Below, in pieces: positions 46,002 to 55,619 of a stretch of 64,000 nt of DNA. The notes below the pieces were generated by a model. That model ran no database searches, had not been told where the DNA came from, and saw only the letters and a list, made by a program, of their open reading frames with translations. The position numbers and the translations under genes were made by a program. This stretch comes from Ascaphus truei (Eukaryota > Chordata > Amphibia > Anura > Ascaphidae). The stretch covers positions 295,543,752-295,607,751 of the forward strand of contig CM071567.1 of NCBI GenBank assembly GCA_036426205.1. The letters run 5' to 3'. Each line of letters opens with the position of its first letter. Within the stretch, counting starts at the first letter, position 1.

Positions 46002-46511
46002 TAGTTGAGTCATGAATACTCACATTAGCCAAGGCAAGAGTGGCCTGCGGATCCTTTGATCTTACTCTGACATTTTTTGTGACTTCCTGGATGATTTGCC
46101 GGTTTGTTCATGGAGAGATTTTGATAGGACAACCACTCCTGGGTAGACTGACTGTGGTCTTGAACTTTCTCCACTTGTCCGACAGTGGAATGCTGGAGCC
46201 CAAAATCCTTAGAAATGGTTTTGTAACCCTGTTCAGACTGATGAGCATCAAGCTTTTCTGAGGTCCGCAGAAATTTCTTTTGATTGTGGCATGACGTGTT
46301 TCCACAAACCTGTATGGTGAAGACCAAACTCACAGGTTCTGATCTTTATATAGGGTGGGACCTCCCAAACTCACACCTGAAGAATTACCTAATTATTTTA
46401 ACACTTGATTCTAATTATCCCCTTTAATTTAGCTGATAAACCCGGGGCTTCACTTACTTTTTCACATACCCTGACTCTTAATTACTCATTATTTGTCTAA
46501 TTCATACATCA

Positions 46512-47096
46512 GGAATGGTAACAAGAAACCAGACTTCTTTGTGTCAGTGCTCAAGCTCCAAATGTAACATAAATTGAAAAATCTCTTGTGTAGAGAAAGG
46601 ACCATATAAATCAAAGTGTATGCCAATGTGTTGGTGTATATCTGAGCTCATAGATAAGGTGTGTATATGTATAGAGGGATACAGAGAAGAAAGTCTGTAT
46701 ATAAACAATCTCTCCTATGAAATACCCTGGAGAACTCCTTAGAGCTACACACAATATATGCACATGGTCTTCCAGGTCAGAAAAGAGTATGGTTACTCAT
46801 GACCGGTACACTTTGCAGACTGTCCTGTTGATCCACGTGCGTCACGCTGGGGAGACTTGCTAGTAGAAGATCCAAAACAAAAAAATAGCAGAGCACTGTG
46901 AGAGCAAGTGAATACTCTCACTCGTTGACAAAGCGCTGTAGTGCGAAACGTGTCCGAGTATCACATCTTTTCTCCTTATGTCGTCAGAATAATAAAAGGT
47001 ATTTCTTAACCCATCCAAGGTTCGTGCCCCCCCCCCCCCCTTTGTTATTCACTTGATCTCACAGTGCTCCACTATTTTTTCCTTTTGGATCTTCTA
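46512..47096. mobile_element. hairpin retroelement insert with 15 bp target duplication
   Basis: CTAATTCATACATCA occurs at 46497-46511 and 47097-47111. The insert has inverted arms (about 46861-46914 and 47046-47099, sharing TAGTAGAAGATCC and AGCACTGTGAGA motifs) around a hammerhead-like motif and AATAAAAGG, then a C run. A second member of the class at 40752 has the same plan. Confidence 0.75.
46921..46958 (+). ncRNA. hammerhead-like motif
   Basis: CTCGTTGACAAAGCGC...GTGCGAAACGTGTCCGAG: the outer CTCG/CGAG can close, and stem II GCGC/GTGC pairs in part. The first core box reads TTGACAA, with C3 to T and G8 to A, so this copy is probably dead. The other box is intact (CGAAAC). Confidence 0.45.
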
Positions 47097-47251
47097 CTAA
47101 TTCATACATCATTTTGTTTCAAACGACATGGAAATGATTAATATAAACCCTATTTAAGAAAATACTGGTTTTGTTTCAAGAAGGTTATCACGGAAAAACT
47201 ATGGAATTTCCATAATTATCATTGCTGTTCACAAACTTTTTATTGCCACTG

Positions 47252-48940
47252 TATATATTAGTAGAATGCACTTGATAAAACCAAAATAAAAGTAAACAAT
47301 GTATGAATGAAATATAATGCTTAAACTTTGGGAAAGCATAACTTACCTCCCAAAGCAGTAATATACCAAATGTCCCAAACTGGAGCTTTGTTCTAAAACA
47401 AAAGCAAATTAACTGCATGTCTGCTTCAATGTATCAGGGGTGCCTTGCTCCATTTTGAGCAGTGTTTAATGAGGTTTTAAGCAGAACAACTCTGCTACTG
47501 AAAGTAATTATGAAAAGAGACTCTTTTAAAGCAGGAGTCCAAGCTGCCGTTTAAAAAATAATATATATATTTGTTTCCCTTTAATATGTGCATCAATACA
47601 ATCCACACCATGATAATTAATTAGCTAAGTTGCCGATTGATCCGTTCTCCTGTGATCGCTCGGTGAAAATTCCGCTCGGGGGTTCACTAAATGGCTGTCA
47701 GTGTAGCCGAAGAGGACCAAAAATTCTAAAGTTCTGTGGGGAAGATCATGTGACTAGGCAGGCACTAGGTACAATTGCTGCACTGTTAGATAGAGGGCAG
47801 AGCTCAAAAAAGTGTGTGCCAGAGCCTGTTTTAGAAGAGGAAGGGGATATGACTTTGTAAATGGTTGCTATAGAAACAAAAATTGCTTCTTACACTATAC
47901 TACATTAAAAATGTCAGTCAGTGTTGTTTTTAAAAAAATGTTGCAATTATTTTCTCATAGTACAGAACTGATTTATTTTAAAAAAAATACACATGTAGGA
48001 TATTGCTTGGTCTGCAGCTTTAATAGTCAAAGTTTGTGGTGGAAAATCAGATTAGATTCAACTATGGTTAGAGGATGGGGAATTATTAGAGTAGAGAAAG
48101 TACAGTACTAATATTAGAAAAGTTGTCTGAGAGGCTTATACAGAGGGTTTTTTCTCCCCATTTATTATTAAAGTTTCTTCTTCAGCATCAATGGTAAATC
48201 TGCAAATTATTTAGGTCGAGATATTATTTTAATAAAATGTACTCTGTCAAAGAGGAAAAAAAGGTAAACTGATCCAGTTCTTTAGCTCAGAGGAAATCTT
48301 CAAAATAACAGGATACAAGTTACTGGAATATTTCAAGTTATGCAGATCATGAATTTTGTAGTAGCGAGGGCTGTTTCAAACGGAAGGAGGAGATTGAACA
48401 GCCTTTTCAGTTTATTAGAGAGCCAAAATATGTATTGTGTGTAAACTGATTTTGTGTCCTGCAAAAGAAAATGATCTCATCCATATAACAATGATTAGGG
48501 CATTTTCCTATGGTTTCTGTGTAATAGAGACTCTGAAAAGGGATTCATCAATGAATTCCTCTTGGCCGGCGATTCTGTCCCTGACCTGAGGAAGGTCTAG
48601 TAAAGATGTAATCTAAGCAACCACAACATACCAGCTGCAACACTACTGAAATCAAACTATTGGCTGCTCTCTTTTGCCGGATGTTGCAATGTCTGAACAG
48701 GGGACTAAGGGTAAATAAAACACTTTATTGACCAACACATCCCCATTCATAGAACAGGCCTCTAAGAAATGCAATTTGTAATTCATTTCCAGACACACAA
48801 AAAAAGGCCAAGTCTCTGCTACTGTCATGGTTAAATGAGTTTAGGGAAGTCAATTAGATTGTTATACAGTATTCTTTACAAAAACAAAATTGGCCAGTTA
48901 TGTAGTATTGCACTTTTTAAGAAGCCCATATGCAGAAACT
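47252..48940. other. unassigned DNA
   Basis: AT-rich sequence without a gene. A degenerate CCTGAGGAAGGTC...AAAG at about 48589 may be a weak hammerhead-like relic. Confidence 0.4.
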
Positions 48941-48972
48941 TTTTATTATAATGTCTCATCACAAACTGACTG

Positions 48973-50420
48973 TCATGGGAGACCAGGCAATTTACACCTT
49001 TTTACCAGGATCATGCATTGAGCAAAACAAGTTAATGAAATAAATTGTAAATGTATTCACAGGAAAAGGCAAACACACAATATTACACAAACTACATAAG
49101 AAAATACACACTTACTTGGGAACTGGGGTACACAACTAAACTCTCCTAGGTTCAGGTAAACCTACCTAAATATTTTCCTCTGACTGAGATTTAGCCTGCA
49201 ATCTCCTAGAACTGAAATCAGCCTGCAGTTCCAGACGCCACCCCTCCCCTCTCTCCAGATGTCTGGACTTGGTGCTTAGAATCTTGCTTAGAATCTTAGA
49301 GAACTCCAAAATCTGATTGGCGTAGGGGTTTATAATACCTCTGAGTTTCATTCACAGAATACTACCCCCCTATCAGAAGTGTGAGAACATTCTCAGCAGC
49401 TAATCAGAGCATGGGTCATCTGGCTGATGATTTCAGAGGAAGGGGGCGTGTTGAGCCGGCTAGGGATGGCCCGTGGGTGGGACATATGTTCTGGCCAATA
49501 GGAAAAGCACCTACGATCGCCATCTTTTCCCTAGCCAGCACATTGCCTCCTGCTGGGCAGGCCCCACTGAGTCTCGCAGACCACATGGTCCTCCCACCAG
49601 GGGATCTCTGTTCTCCGGACCCAGTACTTAGCCCTGCCTCATCCAATTAGCACCCCAACACCTCTCAACATCCCGTCTGCTCTTTCATCTATGACTTATA
49701 TTCAGACTAGATGGCACCTTAAACATATGCCCAGGCTAACTGCATAAAGCCTTATAGTAAATGTAAAAAACATCAGGTCATACATTATAACAGCATATAT
49801 TTTGGGGTACCCAATACAGATCCTGGGACACCTTGACACAACTGGGGTACCCCCCTTAACGTAGGGATTCCCTCAGCTACAGTGATACTTTTCATCCCTG
49901 TGCCTCATTTTACTGTGCACAAAGCATATGTGTACTTACCACACTTTGTTAATAAAATATACACTTTCAAAACCTAAGTCTTTCTGGTATGGGAAATAGA
50001 ATGAAAAGTTGCACTTTATTTTTCACTAGCCATATTTCCCACACACTATTGCATAGACTTAGTATGGGTTCTAAGAATCCCCTCACAACCTTATATGTAT
50101 GGTTGGAGCACCTCAGAACCCCTATACTGGTTATGGGTGACCTGGGCATTTACTAGTATCCCCATTAACCCAGGGACACTTTGATTGTTTCAGGGACACC
50201 TCATATCCCTATGCCCCTTTAACCTTTCTGGCTGTGCTGAAGCAGGGAACCAACCCATGAACCCTATATAGGTTCTGGGTGACCTGGGCATTTACTGGGT
50301 ATCCCAATTAACTTAGGGACACCTTGACTGTTTCAGGGACACCTCACATCCCTATGCCCATTTTACCTTTCTGGTCTGTGCTGAAGCAGGGAACCCCTAG
50401 AGGTGAGTCACGAAAGCATT
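48973..50420. repeat. possible LTR-like or tandemly repeated region
   Basis: Begins TGTCATGGGAGACCAGG and contains two tandem ~145 bp units (about 50118-50261 and 50262-50400; GGTGACCTGGGCATTTACT and GTGCTGAAGCAGGGAACC repeated). No ends with a target duplication could be defined. Not coding. Confidence 0.3.
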
Positions 50421-50519
50421 TTCAAGGGGAGGTATTGCCGGAACCATGTGTCTACATGTATCCAGGAATCACTTATGACTCTCACTGATGACGTCACGTC
50501 TATCCACTGTCAGCTTGGC

Positions 50520-50590
50520 AATACTACGGGGTCCTCGAGAGTCCAAAAAAGAATAACTATGGGGTCCTCGAGAGTCCAAAAAAGAATAAC
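50520..50590. repeat. two tandem 34 bp units
   Basis: ACT(A)(C/T)GGGGTCCTCGAGAGTCC followed by AAAAAAGAATAAC occurs twice in a row, directly before a hammerhead-like motif. Tandem motif copies are usual in Penelope-like termini. Confidence 0.6.
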
Positions 50591-50622
50591 CCTACGCGTT
50601 TCAAGACCTCTTCGTCAAGTTA
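50591..50622 (-). ncRNA. hammerhead-like motif next to tandem units
   Basis: The minus strand reads CTTGACGAAGAGGTCTTGAAACGCGTAGGG. The GACGAAG and GAAAC boxes are present, with C3 replaced by T; AAGAGG and CTT pair only briefly. Placed next to tandem repeats, as in Penelope-like ends. Confidence 0.5.
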
Positions 50623-50650
50623 CCCTAAATTGCCTAACTAGGAGATAATG

Positions 50651-52099
50651 TACTATTGGTGCTTGTTTTGTCTTCTCTTTTCATTTCATATCTACGAGTG
50701 TGATGTGGCGATCCCTATAGGATTCTTCAGAAGTAACACAGCAGCGGAACTGACATTGATGGACAATCCACATAAGGGCTGGTTAGCTGTGTTATAATAC
50801 CATTGGATTGTCTTCCTAGGCACCATATAGGTCTTTTTCTCCTAATAAACTTCTGCCCTTTTTAAAGCTGTGATAAAAAAATAATAATGAACAAATATCA
50901 AATTAAAACAGGTTGGACGGAATAACCAAATTTCAAAATAGCTACAGTAATATTCCTGATTTCACTTGAACATTTTGAAGGAGTCGTGTGATTATCACCC
51001 TGGTGGGAGATGTGATAGGATAAAGTGAGATGGCACTAAAAACCTCCACGTAATTCTATATTTAACATAAAAATGATCAATACATTTAAGATATAAATTC
51101 GTATAAGTTAGTCCCAGTTGAAAGGGTATAGTGAGTAAAATGATGGAAACATATTAGTATAAAATCATGATTAGTAAACAAATGTGATAAAACAAGCATC
51201 CACAAATATTAAATATACACTGGTATAAAAAAAGACCTTTCAACCGTGCTGTCTGACTTGACATCTCCCTGAGATATCTATAATTGTACAACAATAGAAG
51301 ATGAAGTCCTACGAATTCCATGTGCCTTAGTACTTTGGCCGGCAGCCATTAAATTCCCTTAGAACAGAATTAATATTGTACCCGGTAAAAAAAATGTTCG
51401 ACAATACCGCAATAATATGAATGAAGGCATCAAGAGTGCAGTATTAATTCACTGACTGAGACATTTCTTTACTTAGCGTGATGCGGGAATAAATGTGAAC
51501 GCTAACACCACATTAATCCCCACACCGCGATCACATTACTACTATGTGTGCTACTGTATGGTGTTCTGTAATATCAATTATTACAGAACCCAATGGTAAA
51601 TATTACATTAAGCCCTAAAATGCCGACGACTACCAAGTTATGCCATAGGCATTAAAAGGGTTAATACACAAATAACTAGGCCTATCCGCCTTGGCTAGCT
51701 TAGTGTCTAGTAAAACATTGCCATGCAATGCTAAGAAAAACAAGGGGAGCCCCTTCTGCCACTGCTGAGGGACTAACCACCCTCTTAGCAGCACTGTTGC
51801 TCGGATCATCTCCTTCCATAACTACCCCTATAACTATTTCTCAAAATGCTCATGTCACAAGTAGAGTAATTTGCAGCAAAAATGTTTTTCTGTTGACTTT
51901 CTTCTCTATTTAATTTATGTTCGATTTCCATGTTGGGGAAAATATGGCATTGGTGTAATGTTTTTTTTACATGATTTAGGATTCAAAAACAATTTGCTAC
52001 ATTTAGAATGGTAAGGTGCCACAATAGTCATCCTTTCTATTTCTTTTGTAAGAAAACTTCAAAAAAAATTCCAGTGACTTCAGCCAGTGTATTTTAAAA
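50651..52099. other. unassigned DNA
   Basis: No gene or repeat termini recognised. Confidence 0.45.
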
Positions 52100-52309
52100 T
52101 TGCAGTGCAGATGTAGCAAGACTTACTGTCACAGAAAGCATGAAGCCACAGCTCTGGAGACAGTCTACCATGGTCGCGCTCAGGGGTTGTCCATGCTTCT
52201 TGATTGGACTCCTGCAGCATCAATCCTCTGCTACCGGGATAACCGCGATCACGTGACGGCAGCGTCCTCCAGTACCAGACACAAGTCTCTCTTGTTACAT
52301 CTAGCAAAT

Positions 52310-52440
52310 CAAAATATCACTTGTGAGCCTATTCACATGGCTCAGACAGATCCGCAATGCTACCTTTCCCCATTATCCCCTAGCATACAGTGCTTCCACT
52401 GCAACCAGGGATTCTGGGAAATGATAATGCAAATGAACAC
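52310..52440 (+). repeat. dispersed repeat family R1
   Basis: Matches 9283-9420 over ATCACTTGTGAGC, CACATGGCTCAGACAG and CCCCATTATCCCCTAGCATA, ending GGGATTCTGGGAAATGATAA. Same strand as in the intronic copies. Confidence 0.7.
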
Positions 52441-52889
52441 ACAGGTGTGGTTGCAACATGTTATAACTTTACAGCCCTTTTGAGACAGATTACACTCCTG
52501 TATGTATAACCTGAGTTCATGTTTAAGTATGTAGAGCAATAACTTTCAAAGTTCACTGCACTCTGTGTCCTCCAGTATATATTACTATTGATTAGTAATA
52601 AAATTGTTTCAGACAAAATGGGTGTTGGGGAGCAAGGGTGAACAAGATATAAAAATAACATTCAGAGCGAGGCATTTATTGCTTTGCTTATTTAGTTTAT
52701 TGTTTAGTGATACGTGTACCTTTTCCCAGTTGAGCACGTAAAATAACACAACCTGGAGGCTAATATGTTCTCCCTTTTTAACTCATGTCTATGCAGGGAC
52801 ATGTATTCCTTAATGTACTGTAGACTTTAGTTAGCCTCCAGCATTTTGACATTCTTTATAAAAAATGTCCTCCTGTTTTAGTAACAGAT

Positions 52890-52985
52890 TAAACTGGCTG
52901 CAGTGGGAGCATTGTATGCTAAGAGATAATGGGGAAAGGCAGGTTTGTTATACCTGTCCGAGATGTGAGAAAGTGCTCACAGGTG
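52890..52985 (-). repeat. dispersed repeat family R1, decayed
   Basis: Minus-strand match: CTGCAGTGGGAGCATTGTAT, AGAGATAATGGGGAAAGGCA and GAGAAAGTGCTCACA. Opposite to the copy about 500 bp before it, so the two form a loose inverted pair. Confidence 0.55.
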
Positions 52986-54478
52986 GTATTTTTGTTTGAG
53001 GTATACTGTATATAAACGTGTTGAGGTATTTGCTGTTATGTTGTTACGCAGCATATCTCACGATTGACATCATCACGCTCTTGCATCTTTTGCTGTGATG
53101 CATGTACAGTATGCCCCTGGTGTTCCTTGGGCCCAAATTCCAGCTATTAACCCCCTGCTACTCGGAATGCAGTGTTGTGTCTACTTTTATTTACTCAAAT
53201 GTAAGTTACTCATGCTTGTTGTTTTTTTAAAATACATTAATTTACAACTCACCTCCGATATATGGTGTCTTCATTGTTGTTTCTGTTTGAGATCTGCAAG
53301 AAGGATTGTTTCTATATAGATATCCCCACTTTAATTCCGAAGGAGAGTCTGCGCAATTGTTTTTTTTCTACATATTTGTAAGTCTGCCATGGAAGTATAG
53401 GAGTTTAGCATTTTTTGCTTTGACTTTGAAACACAGCAGAAATACTTTACATATGAAACATAGCCAAAATATTGTTGCGTTAAAATGTTGCATTGCGTCT
53501 TAATTGTATTTGTTGCATTTAGGATCCAGTAAAATTCTGAAGTAGGCATTCTCATAAGATACAATGCCTAATAGTTTAAATCTTTGACTTACTGCAGGTT
53601 CCATTTTGGACCTACATAAATGGAAAAAGCCATTTATTCCCAAATGAGCAACACACATCATTAGTTACAATTGGTAGTCTCTGGACGATTAAGCTTAGCA
53701 TTAAAAGTGATTCACCTCTCATCCATAAAGGGCATAATTCATAATGAATAATCCCTGTGCAGTCAGTCAGGGAGCTAATGAAATAGCAATGGTTGGGCAA
53801 ATAATATTATTTAGAAAAATGTTTATATGAATCAAATGAACAAAATATTTGGAAAATTGAGTTTGTGTCATATAAAAATACCAGTGTAAAACATTCAGAC
53901 AAAGGAAAACTGTTCTATGTCTTCGGTAGCTTAGTTGAACAAAGATACTAAATAACTTTGAGCCACAATTACGTTTTACAAGACCAACCTGCAGCATTGG
54001 TGAAAGTCTAATGCACTGATGATTGTCCTGATTCACCTTAGAAGCAATCATTTTTGTCCCCATGCATCCATGCCATATTTGTCTGCTCACAAGGACATAA
54101 ACATTGACCCACCAATCCAACAGAACAGATAAAGATGTGAGGTTTTGCAAGCTTGTGTACAGTTAAAATCACAAATATTTTTATCTGTTCATTAAAAGGT
54201 ATCAGAACCTTCAGTGAGCATACTAATTTACACACAAATACAACACTAATACCCATATGAATGATAAAATCCATATACATTCACTCAAACGTATATAGTG
54301 GTGTTTGTAGAAGTGTGTCCCATTGTTCAAATGAAAAAGTAGCTAATAAATAGGAAACTGCTCTAACCTTCAGTGCAGTGATTTTTATCATTTTTTGTAT
54401 GATGTGTTAGGCATTTGTTTTGTACCAATTCTTCCCCTTGTATTCCCCACCATATCTTGTCATTATCCCTTTTCCCCG
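52986..54478. other. unassigned DNA
   Basis: No gene recognised. Short open frames carry no motif. Confidence 0.45.
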
Positions 54479-55518
54479 TGTAACCCTGCTTCCCCCCCCC
54501 AGACTCTACGGTGGTGTCTAGGGTACATGGGGGCTGGTTACATGTGGTGTGGTGCGTACCTGTTAGGAACAGGAGGGCCTGAGCTTCCCGCGATGTTGTG
54601 GGGGAGCCAGGACCGGGCTTCTGGGGTGATAGCCTCCATGATCTCTCAGTGGTGCAGCGCCTCCATCTTCTATACTCCCAGGGTAATGGGACAGGACCGG
54701 TATAGAAGAACCCCTCAGGTCCCAGGGTTATACTCTCCAAATCACACACAGTCTTTACGGGTGCAGAACAGTCTCTTTATTTGACAGAGCAACGATATCC
54801 CAATGATAAGGCTTTTAGCAGCCGCAATACAATCGCCAGGACGAGGTACACACCGCTCACCTCCGCCAAAGGCTTCCTCTTCTCCTTCCCTCCAAGTCAC
54901 TCTTCTGACAGGATGGTCTGAGCTAGGGCTTCAATACCCCGTGGCCCACCTCCGAGGTAAGCCTCGAGGTGGGTCTTGAATTCTCCCCCCATCACCCCTG
55001 GCAGTGGGGTGAGGGCATTGGTCCACCAGTCTATAATTCTATCAGCTCTACTTATAGACGCTGATCGTTTCAGCTCCTCTCGCTCTCATCCGGCACGCCG
55101 CGCCGGGGAGCCCGCAGCCTCCTGATACTCCTCGGACCGTTCCGCAGGATTCGTGGCTCACGGCATAATACTCAGCAACTCTAGACTCTCGATATACTGT
55201 TCACTCAAACTCTTCCTAAGCTACTCTCTCTTCCGAAGAACCATCAAAAGAGGAACACAGCACACTCCAAAGAAAAAGAACAAGAAGCCCACACTCACCG
55301 GAGTTGGCTGCTAAATATAGAACTAGCCCCTCCCCTCATGGTGTCAGCAGAACCTCCCCTCTTGCTCACACCTGCAGCAGAGTCCAGGCTTGCGTCTACC
55401 ACTCAGGTTAGGGCTATGAAGGGGGAAAACCATGATGATTACTGGCGCCTGATCTTAACAGGACTTATCACAGTAGAAGGAAGATTGGTATAGCCTGAGC
55501 TGTTTACAGGGGGCTACA
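54479..55518 (+). mobile_element. solo LTR, family L (second copy)
   Basis: TGTAACCCTGCTTCCCCC to GGGGGCTACA, with CCCG on both sides (54475-54478, 55519-55522). It aligns with the solo LTR at 44046 along its length, with a longer middle part, and has the same orientation. The sequence on each side shows related CAATATCTTG/CATATCTTG motifs, so it may have landed in the 5' region of the following Penelope-like element. Confidence 0.85.
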
Positions 55519-55619
55519 CCCGCAATATCTTGTTATTATCCCATTCCACTCACTTTGTTACATGAGGTCAATCTAACTATTGGGTGTTTCTATCCTTTAA
55601 TTGCTAGTTTTCACCACTC

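Larger units (their letters stand above)
43700..46333 (-). pseudogene. Tc1 transposase, interrupted
   Basis: N-terminal helix-turn-helix sequence (GYKTISKDFGLQHSTVG) is at about 46145-46230, and a shifted frame carries VSLPRSGCPIKISP. After the two inserts the catalytic part reads GGGSVMILGCFAASGPGRL (about 43920-43990) and QQNNDSKHT, the region of the second catalytic Asp, near 43790-43820. Frame changes and the solo LTR and TIR insertions prevent expression. Identification by family recall. Confidence 0.88.
43330..47251 (-). mobile_element. Tc1-like transposon with three later insertions
   Basis: Left end CAGTGGGAGGAAAAAGTTTG (43330) and right end CAAACTTTTTATTGCCACTG (47251) are inverted repeats flanked by TA (43328-43329 and 47252-47253). 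The element spans 3922 bp. Removing the three inserts (44046-44984, 45184-46001, 46512-47096) and their target duplications leaves about 1.56 kb, the normal size of a Tc1 element. The transposase runs on the minus strand and is broken. Confidence 0.9.
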
